From contig CM039505.1 of the NCBI GenBank assembly GCA_022432975.1, forward strand, positions 47,846,544-47,910,543: a DNA stretch of 64,000 bases. Reading direction: 5' to 3'. The DNA is from Begonia masoniana. Its lineage: Eukaryota > Streptophyta > Magnoliopsida > Cucurbitales > Begoniaceae. A program made the position numbers and the translations under genes. The notes beneath the pieces were generated by a model. The model did no database searches. It had not been told where the DNA came from and worked only from the letters and a program-made list of their open reading frames with translations. This document shows, in pieces, positions 44,723-56,915 of the stretch (positions are counted from its first letter, which is position 1; the number at the start of each line of letters is the position of its first letter).

Positions 44723-47566
44723 TTATTTTGGACGACTCTCACTTCGAGTACCTGTTTTGACAGAGGGCTGGGCAAGGCTATTTTTATCTAGCAGACTCGC
44801 CAAGGACTGTACCTTCCAGACATCATCCTCCCAGAAGGTGAAGATAACTTCAGGAATGAATGCAACTTTCTGGTAGTCATCGTCATTTCCATCTGGATGA
44901 AGGGTCTTCATTAATTCTTTAGGCATCTCCAAAAACTCGAGCACTTCTAGAGTGGTCAGATGCTCAATGCCTGACGGCACTCTCAATAGTTGTTTGCACC
45001 TCTGGATGTTTAGCTTCTGAACACAGGGCATGGCTCCTTTTTCAACCTCTATACATTGAAGCTCATTAAATTCATCAATGGTTAAAAGCTTAAGCTTCTT
45101 AAAACCTCCTGAATGAAAACATAGCGTCTTCCCTTTACAAGCCTCAAGTAACTCTAGATGTATTAGGTTGGGGAGATTCTGAAGGAAAACCAGAGGATCA
45201 TCCTTCAAGTGACTCCATGTTAGATGCAACCTGACAAGACCATGTAGAGAGAGAATCCATGGAGGTAAAGTATGCATCCTTCCTTTCAAGTAAAGCTTTT
45301 GAATCAGCAGTGGTGGGGAAGAGAGGTGTTGCAGATCAATGATCTCATTCTCATCATTGGTAGTGATTGACAATGCTCGAAGATTGACCAACTTTTCGAT
45401 GCTTGAACAAAATGCTTTTTCATCCTCTTTTTTCAACTTTAGAATTCCTAATGACCTCAGTTGAGTAAGCCTCCCTAGCTCCTCCACAATCACACCATCA
45501 TCTTCGTCTGCCTCTATGAAGCAGAGCTTTTGAAGAGACGTTAAACTCCCTATTTTCGCATGGACCTTAAACCCAGTTTTATTGTGAAAATCAAGATAGG
45601 ATTCGTGTTCGATATGATATATGAGGATGTGACGAATTTGTTGAAGATTTAGGATTTCAATAGGTAGCTCGGAAACAAAAGAATGTTTGAGGTCCAAAGT
45701 CTCGAGATTCTTAAGCTCGCCTAAGGAGCTTGGGATGGTCTTCACCAAAGTATTTCTTAAACTCAAGTACTTTAGAAGGGACAAGTCCCTTAACCCAACA
45801 GGGAACTTTTTCAAAGGTGAACTTTGAAGGTCTAACACTTTTAGCAACCTAAGACCATCTGGAAACAACACATTCAAACGTGGCTTTTCTTTTATGCCAA
45901 ACATTAATAAGGATCTCAATCGAGAGAATGACCTGTTTGGCTCTACATTTTGTAGCGAGTTATGTATGGATAAGCGGCGAATCTTGTCCGGCCATTGTAC
46001 ATTTTGGTCTTTGGCAACTATGGCACTATATTGGTCCCTTGATTTTGCTATGATGATATCCCGCAATAGATCGTGGACGCTACATTTTTTCACTCTTCCA
46101 TCAACAGTTGTTCTTGCCGGTTTGATCAAGTTTCTATTCAAGAGCTCATTGAAGTAGTCGTCTGCGACATCTTCCTGTGTCTTGCCTTCTTTTGCAGTGA
46201 TAAAACCCTCCGCAATCCACAATCGAATCAGTCGTGCACGCCCGATCAAGTGATCCTCGGGAAAGATACTAATGTATAAGAAACAAGATTTCAAATAATA
46301 CGGTAAATCATTAAAACTAAGCGAGAGCACTGTCTTTAAATGCTTGAGCTTGTCATGCCCGTTAAGCTCCGATCCAAGACTACGACATACCATATGCCAC
46401 TCCTCTATAATCTCCCTGCTTTTCGTAGCCAAAACACCACTAATCGCCACAATTGCTAGTGGCAGCCCCTCGCACCTTCTTATTATATATTTACAGATTT
46501 CCTCCAAGTAAGGAGGACATTCTTTGTCGCGGCGGAACGTTTCATTGCAGAAAAGTTCCCATGATTCTTCTGGCGAGAGAGGCTTCAAATTATAAACTTT
46601 GTCCAAGTGATCCACACTTGCAGTAGAAGCTATGTCGTTTTTTCGTGTGGTTAGCATTACTCGGCTGCCGTTTTTATTGTTGGTCAACATATGTTGGAGA
46701 TCATTCCATTCGTTCAGGTGCCATATGTCATCCAATACAATCAAGTACCTTCCTCTGCTTAGCAGATCCATGATTATTTCTTTCAGCCTTTGTGCTTTGA
46801 AGCTCTCCAAATCTTTTGGGGGTCGCCTTCTCATGACTTGGTAGAGTTGTTGAACCATGTCTACAAGGAGTTCTTGTAACTCGAAGGATTGAGAAACTGT
46901 GATCCAGGCATGCGTTTTGAAATGTTTCTTTACTTCTGGATCATCATACACTTGCTTTGCCAACGTGGTTTTCCCCATTCCTCCCATGGCCGCCAAAGAA
47001 ATTACTTCACGACCTGAGCTGCCTTTGACGAGCCACTGCATCAATTGTTTTTTAGGGCCATCAATGCCCACAAGATTTGATTTCTCCAAGAGAAGAGCGT
47101 CTCCTTGACTTATTGCATACTTGGATTTAGAAGCTTGTTCAATTCTTCTTAGTTTGTCCTCTTGTTTTCTGAGTTCCTTTGTGATGACTCCAATTCTCAA
47201 GTTGATTTCTCTTAAATCTGACCCGACTCGATATCGAGCTTTCATGTTCTTTATACAACAAGAAATTTTGTGGAAGATAGCATCTCCGTGATCATGTGTA
47301 TGAAGAATTAAAAGCTCATCAAAGACATCTTCGCAATCTTGAATCACCTCTCTAACTTGCTGCAGCCATACTTTCAGCTCCTCCTCCTCTTCTTGAAACA
47401 CATCCACATCAGGTAAGATGGTTCTGAGTCTTTCCAATTCTGTTCTCACCTGCTCAAATTCTTGCCTCGTAAATCTCAAGGGTTCATTTTTAATGATTGT
47501 TTGGAGCAGAAAGAGCACTGAAAGTGCTCCCATTCTTCTTTTCCTGAGTCTGAAATTCGTAAACAA
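44723..47566 (-). CDS. Coiled-coil NB-ARC LRR immune receptor (CNL)
   Basis: Intracellular receptor of the RPM1/RPP13 type, which senses pathogen effectors and triggers defence. 947 residues in one exon, usual for the family. The coiled-coil carries the EDVFD form of the EDVID motif at 79-83. NB-ARC: P-loop MGGMGKTT (194-201), RNBS-A-like THAWITVSQ (218-226), kinase-2 YLIVLDDIW (274-282), GSRVMLTTR (300-308), GLPLA (367-371), CFLYISIFPED (428-438), and VHD in place of MHD (497-499). About 12 leucine-rich repeats fill ~545-900. Residue 12 (ATG at 47533) is an equally good start: it fits the family N-terminus MGALSVLF better. All catalytic-type motifs look intact, with no premature stop. The specific ligand cannot be told. 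Confidence 0.95.
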   Translation of the reverse strand: MFTNFRLRKRRMGALSVLFLLQTIIKNEPLRFTRQEFEQVRTELERLRTILPDVDVFQEEEEELKVWLQQVREVIQDCEDVFDELLILHTHDHGDAIFHKISCCIKNMKARYRVGSDLREINLRIGVITKELRKQEDKLRRIEQASKSKYAISQGDALLLEKSNLVGIDGPKKQLMQWLVKGSSGREVISLAAMGGMGKTTLAKQVYDDPEVKKHFKTHAWITVSQSFELQELLVDMVQQLYQVMRRRPPKDLESFKAQRLKEIIMDLLSRGRYLIVLDDIWHLNEWNDLQHMLTNNKNGSRVMLTTRKNDIASTASVDHLDKVYNLKPLSPEESWELFCNETFRRDKECPPYLEEICKYIIRRCEGLPLAIVAISGVLATKSREIIEEWHMVCRSLGSELNGHDKLKHLKTVLSLSFNDLPYYLKSCFLYISIFPEDHLIGRARLIRLWIAEGFITAKEGKTQEDVADDYFNELLNRNLIKPARTTVDGRVKKCSVHDLLRDIIIAKSRDQYSAIVAKDQNVQWPDKIRRLSIHNSLQNVEPNRSFSRLRSLLMFGIKEKPRLNVLFPDGLRLLKVLDLQSSPLKKFPVGLRDLSLLKYLSLRNTLVKTIPSSLGELKNLETLDLKHSFVSELPIEILNLQQIRHILIYHIEHESYLDFHNKTGFKVHAKIGSLTSLQKLCFIEADEDDGVIVEELGRLTQLRSLGILKLKKEDEKAFCSSIEKLVNLRALSITTNDENEIIDLQHLSSPPLLIQKLYLKGRMHTLPPWILSLHGLVRLHLTWSHLKDDPLVFLQNLPNLIHLELLEACKGKTLCFHSGGFKKLKLLTIDEFNELQCIEVEKGAMPCVQKLNIQRCKQLLRVPSGIEHLTTLEVLEFLEMPKELMKTLHPDGNDDDYQKVAFIPEVIFTFWEDDVWKVQSLASLLDKNSLAQPSVKTGTRSESRPK

Positions 47567-49189
47567 ATATCACAGATTGTGTGGATCCATTGACGTTGTC
47601 TAAAGCAAGAATATAACTGTCTTCTTCAAATGCTTCCTGAGAGAAAATACTGCAGAAACTTCCATTGAAACATCAAGGGTCGACTCAATTATGTGCCCAA
47701 TCCAGCTGTTATCGATCCTGAGCAAGTAAAATATGTGATTCAACCAAACCTATAACTTAATTAAATCCAGCTGTTATCGATCCTGAGCAAGTAAAATATG
47801 TGATGCCACCAAACCTACAACTTACTTAAGTCCTAAACTATGTCATTGGCAGCAAAGTCAAACACTCTTTATCTTTCAAGTGGATATATTTAATTCATTA
47901 CAGCTCTACATTGCAATTTCAGGGAAACTTCTCTAAAGGCCATGTGGTAGTCTTTGTTAATATTAATTGTTTATTTCTATTTGGCTCTAATACAACGTTT
48001 CACATATAAAAAAATATGTCAAAGTCAGTATGTTTACAATTGTTTTGACCAATCACATGTCACGAACAAACAATTTATTTTGTTTTTTTGGTTGTTGTAA
48101 AATTAAACTCGATAAAAAATAAATAAATAAATGACATTTTGTTTTCGTTCGTGTAAAATTTAATATTATAATCTACAATCTCTTACATCGTGTTACTATA
48201 AATAATGTCAAATAGGCATTTAATTTTTAAAGAAGTAAAATAAAATAGACAATTCCATAGTTCCATTACCTTGTCATCTATAATCTGCCTTAACACAAGA
48301 AAATAACTTCATTTTTATGTAGAAGAAAAACCATGAAGAAAGAAACCATCAAAGTTTTTGAGGGAATGTAGTGGAAGAAAGTCACTTCTTCAAATCCTTA
48401 TTATGGTCTTGTGTTGTGATAACACTGATAACCTCAAGTGTGGATGTGTAGAGTGATCTATGTTTTAGCCATGACCTATGTAATTGACAAAACTTATGAC
48501 CTGTATCAATAAACTCATGTCATCAAAGAGATGCAGGGAAGTTCCATCTGCGGTTGATAAATATTGAGTTGAACAATCTAAACTACGAAGATGACGCTAA
48601 CGTCCAACCTTTTATTTCTATTACTTTTGGCAACAGAAGACTTGAAACCATCTAAGTCATAAGATAGACCAAGTCCACACAGTGACAATAGTTTAAAAAT
48701 TACAGTGCAATAAATTTAGTAAATAAATTCAAGAGAGTACATGTCCTTTTGAGTGAAAGGCCATAAGCCTCTATGACCGGTGATAAGAGTCACAAAGTTG
48801 TGAGTAAGAGCCCACAAAGTTGTGAGCATTTGTGATGATACGTAGGGATCATGCTTTCATATATATATAATACAAGATCTCAGGACTCATAAAAATTAAT
48901 ATGCATCCCATGATTTATAGCTAATAATTCATGACAAATAATATATTAAGAGTGTACCAGATGATACTTAATATAAGTATAATTAATAATTCATTACAAG
49001 ATAATAAATTAAAAATAGCAGCATTAACAATGAATTGGAAATTACAAGAAAGTTACTCAATAAAGTCAATATAATTAATTCGTACAAATAATGAATTAAG
49101 AATAGTTGAGATAATTGAGAGATTGTAGAAAAATACTAATAAGATTGTAATAGAAAGTTCAAAATAAAGGATGAATTAAAAGATTTTTG
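47567..49189. other. NLR upstream region and intergenic AT-rich sequence
   Basis: Presumed promoter and 5' leader of the NLR gene on the minus strand, including the 65-bp tandem duplication (47701-47830). No other gene or element recognised. Confidence 0.5.
47701..47830. repeat. 65-bp tandem duplication upstream of the NLR gene
   Basis: tccagctgttatcgatcctg starts both copies (47701 and 47766). The copies agree apart from a few bases such as tgattcaacc / tgatgccacc. It lies 135-265 bases upstream of the first ATG. Confidence 0.9.
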
Positions 49190-49640
49190 AATGTGATAAA
49201 CATTGCAATGAGGTATACTAGATACTGGAATGCCAATTTAATAACCATTTAAGTACCACCCCTGCTCCTATATTATGTAAATCCATAATTATCATCTTGT
49301 TGAAATCATTTACGTATTCAACTACTAATTTATTATTTTTCATCTTAAAGTCAAACATTTTGCTCTTAAGGTAAATGAGATTGATTTGGGATTTAGTCAT
49401 ATATAATAAATGACTCTGATTTCAACCGCAAACAAACTGTGATCTCCTTTTTAACCTCTCTTAAAACTTTATCTTCTAAATGCAAGATGATAGTACTATA
49501 TGCTAAGTCTAAGATCTTCTCTTTTTCACCCTCAGATAGTCAATCGAGCACCTTTTCTTCCAGCATCCAAGTCGATTTTGCCATCAAGTGCTTCCCTCTA
49601 CTTGGCACATCCTAAGGTTATTCTAGTAGTTTAAAAAATT
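49190..49640 (-). pseudogene. Copia gag scrap
   Basis: The minus strand reads LYMTKSQINLIYLKSKMFDFKM, YVNDFNKMIIMDLHNIG and upstream C/S-rich text like LESLYMTKSL of UBN2-type gag. It is flanked by shifts and stops. No LTR seen nearby. Confidence 0.6.
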
Positions 49641-51229
49641 TACCTACGGTTATTAGAACCAAATTTTTTACAGATTATCAAAAACTATAATAATGATACA
49701 CAGATCAGATTTGGAATTAAGGAATAATGTCCAATGCACAAGATAAATCCTAAAACAGGTTCTTGATCAAATCAAGAGAAACAAACAATAGGTCAAGCTG
49801 ATGGTTTAAAGTACTTCAAAGAAGATTATACAACACGTGCAAGTCACTCTCAACACATTAATCTCAGCTAATCAACACCACATGCTTTGTAATCTTGAAC
49901 AGAATAAATTCAATAGTTAGGCAATTAATTTTGTAGATCGATAAAATTATTTGTTCATAAAGATTATCTGATGTGCCACGAGATCCGTTCATTACCACTC
50001 GAGCATAGAGATGTTCTAATGATATTGTTGGTATTGCTCTTAGGTGATCAAGGGAAAAAGAGTGGTCAACACCCATGTGGCAAAAAAAATTAATTGGGAG
50101 TTCAACACCATGAAGCACAAATAAAGAACAAAACACAAGTCAAATGGATGGTTGAAATCTGCCAGAATCTGACCCCTAAAGCTTATTGGGCCTTTGATTA
50201 ATTTGAAAAACTAGCCTTGTGCTTTTTCCTTTGCTTTAACGTAAAAACCTACGTTCTTCTTTCGGTAAGTCATATCCGATTGTGTTTTGTAAAACAAGTT
50301 GAACTTGATCTTTTGTTTGTTTTGATCAAGCTCTTCTACTATTGTTCCTTTCTCTTTACTTTCTCAAATCGAGAATATTCCAGTAAATGAGCACAAAACT
50401 TTCGAAGAACCAAGTTGGAGAGTTTCCTCTTGTAAGGGAGCCAAAGAAGTCGATAAACACATCATTGGTGGCTATTTAGGCCAGCTTGCACTCCGATGTC
50501 CATAATTTTGAATCCCTAGCGTTTTTGCCTCTCATTTTTGGAGGTCTTCCTCACTCATAAAAGGAAGTACTATCCAAAACTCGCATCAAGAGGAGCTATG
50601 TAGACTGAGATATTGTCCTCCCAAGTTTGGCCCAATTCTCAGCCAAATGGTGCAATTCCGACCGTCTAATGACCTCCACCATTCTCATCATAACTCTGTC
50701 GTCTCAGTGTGAGGGGCCATTCTCCACTCCTTGGGCTAGAAGCTTTTAAAATTGCAGCCCCAACTTCCATGTGTAGCTTGAGTTTTAACAGTTGGAAGTT
50801 GCTGCCCTTTTTAGCAAAACAACACAAATTCAAGAAAGTATTCTTAGCTTCCAAATCTGCCCTTTTCAGCAAAACAACACAAATTCAAGAAGGTATTCTT
50901 AGCTTCCAAACCCCATTTGAAAGTCTATCATTATCCCGAAATAAGAGATGTTTAAAAATCTTATCAAGAATCAAAATATATATAATAGGTTATGCAAAGT
51001 ATACTTGCAGATTCTATACAAATTAAAAAGAAATTTTCATATCTATAAAGCATTGAAAACAGAGATATGTATCAACATAACATATCAAAAAACATTTTTT
51101 AGCTTGGCTCTTCTACTTATTTTGGTGTTAATTTATTCTCACAGATTTACTCTCGTATCAAAAAATGTATTAAAAAGAGGACAGCCATAAATAGTGGTCC
51201 AGTTAATTAGTTTTTCAACGATTTGACCC
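49641..51229. other. Unassigned sequence with a 55-bp tandem duplication
   Basis: 50804-50858 and 50859-50913 are two copies of a unit beginning gccctttt(t/c)agcaaaacaa. No coding domain recognised elsewhere; the open frames at 49864-50136 and 50666-51190 match nothing I know. Confidence 0.6.
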
Positions 51230-51614
51230 ATATTTGCTTTTAAATACTATAATCTTTATTGAAAAACAGCAACACTGCCCAAATTATACATCCAGCATAA
51301 CAAATGCAGCTAATCGATCAGCCAAGCACTAAAGAATCATTGAACAAAGAACAAAAACAGAATCAGAGAAATAACCAACACTTCAGTACAGATAATCAAT
51401 GGAGTAAGATAATGAATAGGTCGAAATAGAAATCAAAAAGATACCCAGCTTCCTTACAGAGCCGAGAAGTCGATTACAAGCTAAAAGAAAAACAACAAGT
51501 TCTAACTTCTGCGACGATCATCTTTTCGATTCTAGAAACTGATTTCTACGTCTCTCTCTCTCAGGGTCAAACCGAGGCCCATAGTCTCTGCTTCTCTGGA
51601 GTTCCTAAAAAGGA
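51230..51614 (-). other. Possible 3'-terminal exon of a host gene
   Basis: On the minus strand a pyrimidine-rich acceptor, tgtcctttttag, precedes codons ELQRSRDYGPRFDPERER then RRNQFLESKR and a stop near 51527. About 270 bases further is AATAAA (51255-51260). This exon, stop and signal layout suits a gene end, with an Arg/Glu-rich C-terminus. No upstream exon was found before element E, so it may be a remnant or chance. Confidence 0.3.
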
Positions 51615-52281
51615 CACTCGAACAAAAATGCGTGGTTAGAGTTAGTAGTTGAGTTCTTATAGCCATCAGTTAACTTAACCAACTATTAATTGCGTAGCTA
51701 TCTCATAATAATACAAATTAATTTTATGTTTACAATTAATTCTACCTTATAATTTTAAAAGGTAAAATTAAAAAGTAACCCGAACGTTACTAAATAAAAT
51801 AACTCAAGAATTCTAAAACAATTAGTTCGATAATCAGTCAAATTGATGTAAACCTTCTCTATTTGAATAATGACACTAATTTATTCAACTAACACCAATT
51901 ATTTAATGAGTTACTTTAATACATAAAATTCTATGCTGTTTGGATAGCCACAAAAATGCATAAAAAATGGTTGGTTTGGATGATGTCAAAAGAGAGTCAC
52001 GGTTGTTGTTAAAACTAAACACTAATCATAAAATAAAAACAATAACGATTAAACATTTAGATTTACACTGAAAGTACTAACAAAAAAAAAATCATGGAAC
52101 AATCACTAATGTCAAATCTGTTATTTTTGGTTCATTAATCTTTGGTTTATTAATCTGTTTTGTAAAGTGGTTTAAGTGCTTTGCTGGCAGGTCAAGAAGG
52201 TGGTGTTTTTTTAGAGAATCGGGAATAGAGGAATTAGGGAAAAAAGAGAGGTATTGTGGCGGAGAGGTTCGAAGAGATTTC
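51615..52281. other. Unassigned sequence left of element E
   Basis: No gene seen. The last ~110 bases join smoothly to 57554 onwards once element E is removed, and look like part of an older copia LTR. Confidence 0.4.
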
Positions 52282-52915
52282 TGTTGGGAAAAATAATAAA
52301 AAAATTCGATGGGAACCTCACTTCAATAAGCGGTACGAGAAATGATAGTAGATACGATCCAAAAAATACCAAGAATATATTTCTACTGCCGTAAAATTAT
52401 AACGGCCAAGAAGTAAGAGAAATAAGAGCCAAAATGAACACCGAGAATTTTACGTGAAAATCCAAATCAGGAAAAAACCACGGGGACCGAGTCCAGAAAT
52501 ATCTCACTATGAAAAATAAGATTTACAATATTTTTTCTAGATATCGAATATCCTAGAAAATATTCACTAAGACAAATCACCACTCTTAGAATTCTCATTG
52601 TGCACAAAAACACCACACCTATTTTTCTCTCACACCTTTCTTTTCTCTCCCTTCAAGAAATTCTCACTTTCTCTCCATCTTCTCAGAAAAGAACTCTTCT
52701 TTGTTGGTTCTTCTTCTGCTTTCGGATGATCTGCTGAAGCAAATGATATTCCTATTTATAGGTTAAGTTTGTCATAAAATGACAAACTGAAAAAGGAGCA
52801 AATGGTCCATTTTTCAACAATAGTAGGCACCGCTTGTAGGCGCCTCTGAAGAGAAGCAAATTTCTTCTCTTCAACTTTAAATGGTGGGTCCCTCATCATA
52901 AAGAGGGAACCCAAA
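52282..52915 (-). repeat. 3' LTR of element E
   Basis: 634 bp, with termini tgttggg and aacccaaa on the plus strand. The TATA palindrome cctatttatagg lies at 52751-52762. Very similar to the 5' LTR. Confidence 0.9.
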
Positions 52916-52931
52916 AATCTTCCCCTCCTGA
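52916..52931 (-). promoter_or_regulatory. Polypurine tract of element E
   Basis: Minus strand caggaggggaagatt next to the LTR. Confidence 0.8.
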
Positions 52932-53794
52932 TTTATGATGAGGTATCTCCAATCCTGCTGAGTCTCTATAGAATTCATGCTTATTCTTCTGCAATATCTT
53001 TGTCATCATGTCAGAGCCATTATCGTCCGTGTGGATTTTCTCAAGATATACTTGTTAGTTGTCCAACACATCTCGTATCCAATGATACTTGATATCTATG
53101 TGCTTTGACTTTGAATCAAAGCTCGGGTTCTTGCTTAGATGAATAGCACTTTGACTGTCGCAATACAAGATATACTTGTCTTGTTTATGACCCAATTCCG
53201 TAAGAAATTTTTGCATCTACAAAATTTCTTTATAGGCTTCTGTAGCCGCCATAAACTCAGCTTCTGTCGTAGACAATGCAACTGATCCTTGCCTCTTAGA
53301 CTGTCATGACACAGCTCCCCCTCCAAATGTAACCAAGTACCCTGATGTTGATCTTCTGGAGTTGATGTCTCCAGCCATGTCTGCATCAGTATAGCTTACC
53401 AACGAAGGCTTCTCACTTCCAAAACACAAACTGAATTCAGAAGTACCTTTAAGATACCTAAGAATCCACTTCATCGCATTCCAATGCTCTCTGCTTGGAT
53501 TTGTTAGAAATTGGCTGACTACTCCACAAAATGTGAAATATCAGGTCTCGTACAAACCATGACATACATCAGGCTGCCAACTGCTGAGGCATATGGAATT
53601 CTCTGCATTTCTGCTTTTCCTTCTTCAGTGGAAGGACTTTGTTCGGAAGTAAGTTTAAACTGTTTTGCAAGAGGAGTGTTGACCGGCTTTGCCTTATCCA
53701 TATTGAATCGACTGAGAACTTTCTGGATATATTTCTCTTGTGATAGACATAATTTTCTGTTCTTCCTATCACGAGTGATTCTCATCCCAAGCAT
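52932..53794 (-). pseudogene. RNase H of element E
   Basis: 53794-53519 (MLGMRITRDRKNRKLCLSQ, ASAVGSLMYVMVCTRPDI) and 53386-53135, then degraded text to about 52960. Several stops and shifts, for example after DISHFVE. Typical copia RNase H region. Confidence 0.8.
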
Positions 53795-54718
53795 CTATTT
53801 CGCCGGTCCTAAATCTTTAATGGCAAAAGACTTGTTAAGTTCATTCTTCAACTTAACAATCTTTTCTCTATCTGGACCCACAATCAGTATGTCGTCGACA
53901 TAAAGTAGAACAATTATAAATGTACCATCCTTGAACTTTTTCACGAACACATAATGGTTTGAGGAAGTTTTCTTGTACCCTTGATTTCCCATAAAGAAAT
54001 TGAACTTCTTGTACCATTGTCTTGGGGCTTGCTTTAATCTATACAGACTCTTCTTTAATTTACACACCAGATGTTCCTTTCCCTTGACAATGACCCCTTC
54101 TGGCTGTTCCATGTAAATCTCTTCTTCTAATTCACCATGCAAGAAGGCAGTCTTCACATCGAGTTGCTCGATCTCCAAATCAAGACTTGAGGCTAATCTA
54201 AGTACCACTCGTATAGATGACATTTTCACAACAGGTGAAAAAATTTCCTCAAAGTCAACCCCCTTCTTCTGACCAAAGCCTTTTACGACCAGTCGTGCCT
54301 TATACTTTGGTTGTGAATTTTCGTCTTTGATTCTATATACCCATTTGTTCTTGAGTGCCTTTCTCCCCTTTGGAAGCTGAACCAACTCATAAGTATGGTT
54401 CTCATGCAATGATCTCATCTCATCTTGCATCGCATCCAACCAGTTCTTCTTTTGTTGATGCTCCATAGCTTCCTTATAGCACTCAGGTTCATCGCCGTCA
54501 GTTATCATCACATACTCGTTCATAGAGTATTTTCTCGATGGTCGACGATCTCTTGTTGACCTCCTTAATTTTGGTTCTGCAACTGATTCAGGAGAAGTCT
54601 CTGTTTCTCCATGGTCAACATCATCAGCTGCTTGATCACTGGATTCTCCAGCATCTCCCCCGTCAAAAGTTGATTTCTCCAGACCAACTCTTACTGGATG
54701 CTCTTCAGTGATCTCCAA
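53795..54718 (-). pseudogene. Reverse transcriptase of element E
   Basis: 307-residue open piece. W..AMQDEM, KALKNKWVYRIKDE, KARLVVKGFGQKKGVDFEE, LDVKTAFLHGELEEEIYM and the intact catalytic box YVDDILIVG near 53880-53905. The active-site residues are kept, though the surrounding polyprotein is broken. Confidence 0.9.
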
Positions 54719-55651
54719 ATCTTTCTTCTTGTCTTCAATGGTCTGATCTTCAAAGAAGACAACATCTCGGCTTCTGACAATCTTCTTGTCAACTGGATCC
54801 CAAAGCCTATATCCGAATGCATCACTTCCGTATCCGAGGAATATGCATTCCTTAGCTTTGCTGTCTAGTTTGGACCTCTCATCGTTGGGAATATGGATGA
54901 ACGCTCTGCATCCAAATACCTTTAGATGTTTATATGAGACGTCCTTTCCTGTCTATAGTCTGTTTGGCACTTCTCCACTCAGAGGTGTTGACTGAGACAA
55001 GTTAATGACATTTACTGCGGTATTCATCGCTTCTCCCCGGAATGTTTTGGGAAGCTTTGAATGTGATAGCATGCACCTTATCTTCTCCACGATAGTTCGG
55101 TTCATTCTTTCCGCAACGTCATTTTGTTGAGGAGTTTTTGGAACAGATCTTTCGAGCCTGATCCTGTGCAATTTGCAGTAATCGTCAAATGATCCCATAT
55201 ATTCACCACCATTGTCAGTGTGAATGCATTTCAGCTTCTTTCTAGTTTCTCGCTCTGTGAAGGCATGAAATTGTTTGAAAACGTTAAACACCTCATCTTT
55301 GGATTTGAGTGCATAAGCCCACACTTTTCTGGAGTGATCATCAATGAATGTCACCATATATTGGGCACCGCCTAATGTTTTCGTGGACATGGGACCGCAG
55401 ACATCTGAGTAGACAACTTCTAACACTTCTGGTTTCCTTGATGCAGAATTCTTCTGAAAGGAAACTCTGTGTTGTTTTCCCGCCAAACAATGAACACAAC
55501 TTGACAGAGGTTCATTTATGAAACGTGACAAACAACCTCTTTTGCCAAGCAATTGAAGTCCCTTTTTGCTTATGTGACCAAGCCGTTTGTGCCATAACTC
55601 AATAGATGAGTCATCTTGTGCAGCATTTATTGATGCTTCATTCACAGTCAC
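54719..55651 (-). pseudogene. Integrase of element E
   Basis: 55651-54953 has pre-integrase LWHKRLGHISKKGLQLL and CVHCLAGKQ (zinc), then a core with YSDVCGPM, HTDNGGEYMG and PQQNDVAERMNR, giving D, D, E. The core continues as KHLKVFGCRAFIHIP, interrupted by a TAG near 54955 where tryptophan is usual. The 54719-54952 stretch is the linker into the polymerase. Confidence 0.85.
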
Positions 55652-56814
55652 TTGCGTTACGTATAGACTAGACTCTTTGATCCCTTTAACTATGATTAGC
55701 GAGCCTTTGCTGAGCTCCTATTTTCCTCCAGCAAATTTGCTCTTGAAACCAGCCTCATCAAGAGCACCGACTGATATTAAATTCAGTCTAATATTTGGAA
55801 CATGTCTGACATCTTTAAGCACCAACTCACATCCTATGTTGGTCTGGATACAGATGTCTCCTTTTTTAATTATTTTGGAAACGTGACTGTTCCCCATTTT
55901 GACAATGCCAAAATCACCGCCAGTGTAAGATGAAAAATACTTCACTTTTGAAGTAATATGGTAAGATGCTCCAGAGTCACACACCCTAACATGATTCATT
56001 AATCGTAAGGTTGACAGCATCTTCGCATACAATCACATCTTCACCCTCAGAGACAGCTGCAGTCCTACTCTTCATTTCTTCTTTAGCACCTCCTGTGCCT
56101 TGTTCTTTCTGCAGTTTCCAGCAATCCGCCACAATGATAGCACTTGACGCCATTTTTACTTCTCAATTTAGATCTTCCTGATGTGTTGGCTACAGAGGCA
56201 CCACGTTCCATTGATTTCCCTCTTGTTACTGATAAAGCCTCCACAGAGGATTGCTCCTTGTTTTTCTGCCTACTTTCTTCATCAAGAACGGCAGCTACAA
56301 TGACATTGAACATCAATGTAAATTTTGTACTACCATTGAGTAGATTTACGATGAGGCGATCGTATGAATTTGGCAAACTTTGAAGTTAAAGTTCAGCTCT
56401 TTCATTTTTGTCGATTTTGTGATCCATTGCTGTAAGTTGAGAAAATAATGTATTCAGAGTATTGACGTGGTCTGTCACTGTTGTAGATTTTGACATCCGA
56501 AAGGTATATAATTTCATTTTCAAGAAAATTTTATTATACCACGACTTCTTCTCGTACAATTTTGTCAGCGTATCCCAGATCTGTTTTGCCGTTACCATTT
56601 CAGAGATACTTGATAAAATTTTATCTGCTAGAATGAGATGCAAAATGGTCATTGCATCCTCGTCAGTTTTGTTCTATTTCTCGTCTTCAACGTTCGTAGG
56701 CCTGTTACCGATTTCCATAGCACAACCATCTCTCCGCAATAGCGCCTTCTTTTTTAATTTCCACACAGAGAAATTATTTCCGTTGAATTTTTCAATTTCA
56801 ATCTTTCCCGCCAT
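55652..56814 (-). pseudogene. Gag and protease of element E
   Basis: Gag starts at ATG 56812-56814 (MAGKIEIEKFNG), has a stop near 56675, UBN2-type blocks in 56386-56652 (KQIWDTLTKLYEKKS, STTVTDHVNTLNTLFSQL), and a knuckle CYHCGG near 56125 that is then broken. Protease 56032-55718 carries VCDSGASYHITS and GDFGIVKMGN. Confidence 0.85.
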
Positions 56815-56900
56815 AATAACTTCTAAAAAATTTTCTGATGTGGAAGATCAGTTTAAAAACCTGCAACCATAGAGCATACTAGATTTAAAAAAATTACCCA

Positions 56901-56913
56901 GGCTCTGACACCA
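56901..56913 (-). promoter_or_regulatory. Primer-binding site of element E
   Basis: Minus strand tggtgtcagagcc, the initiator tRNA-Met type with one change, two bases from the LTR. Confidence 0.85.
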
Positions 56914-56915
56914 CT

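Noticed and set aside
45894..47603. Plus-strand frames opposite the NLR
   Set aside because: Antisense shadows; the minus-strand protein has all family motifs.
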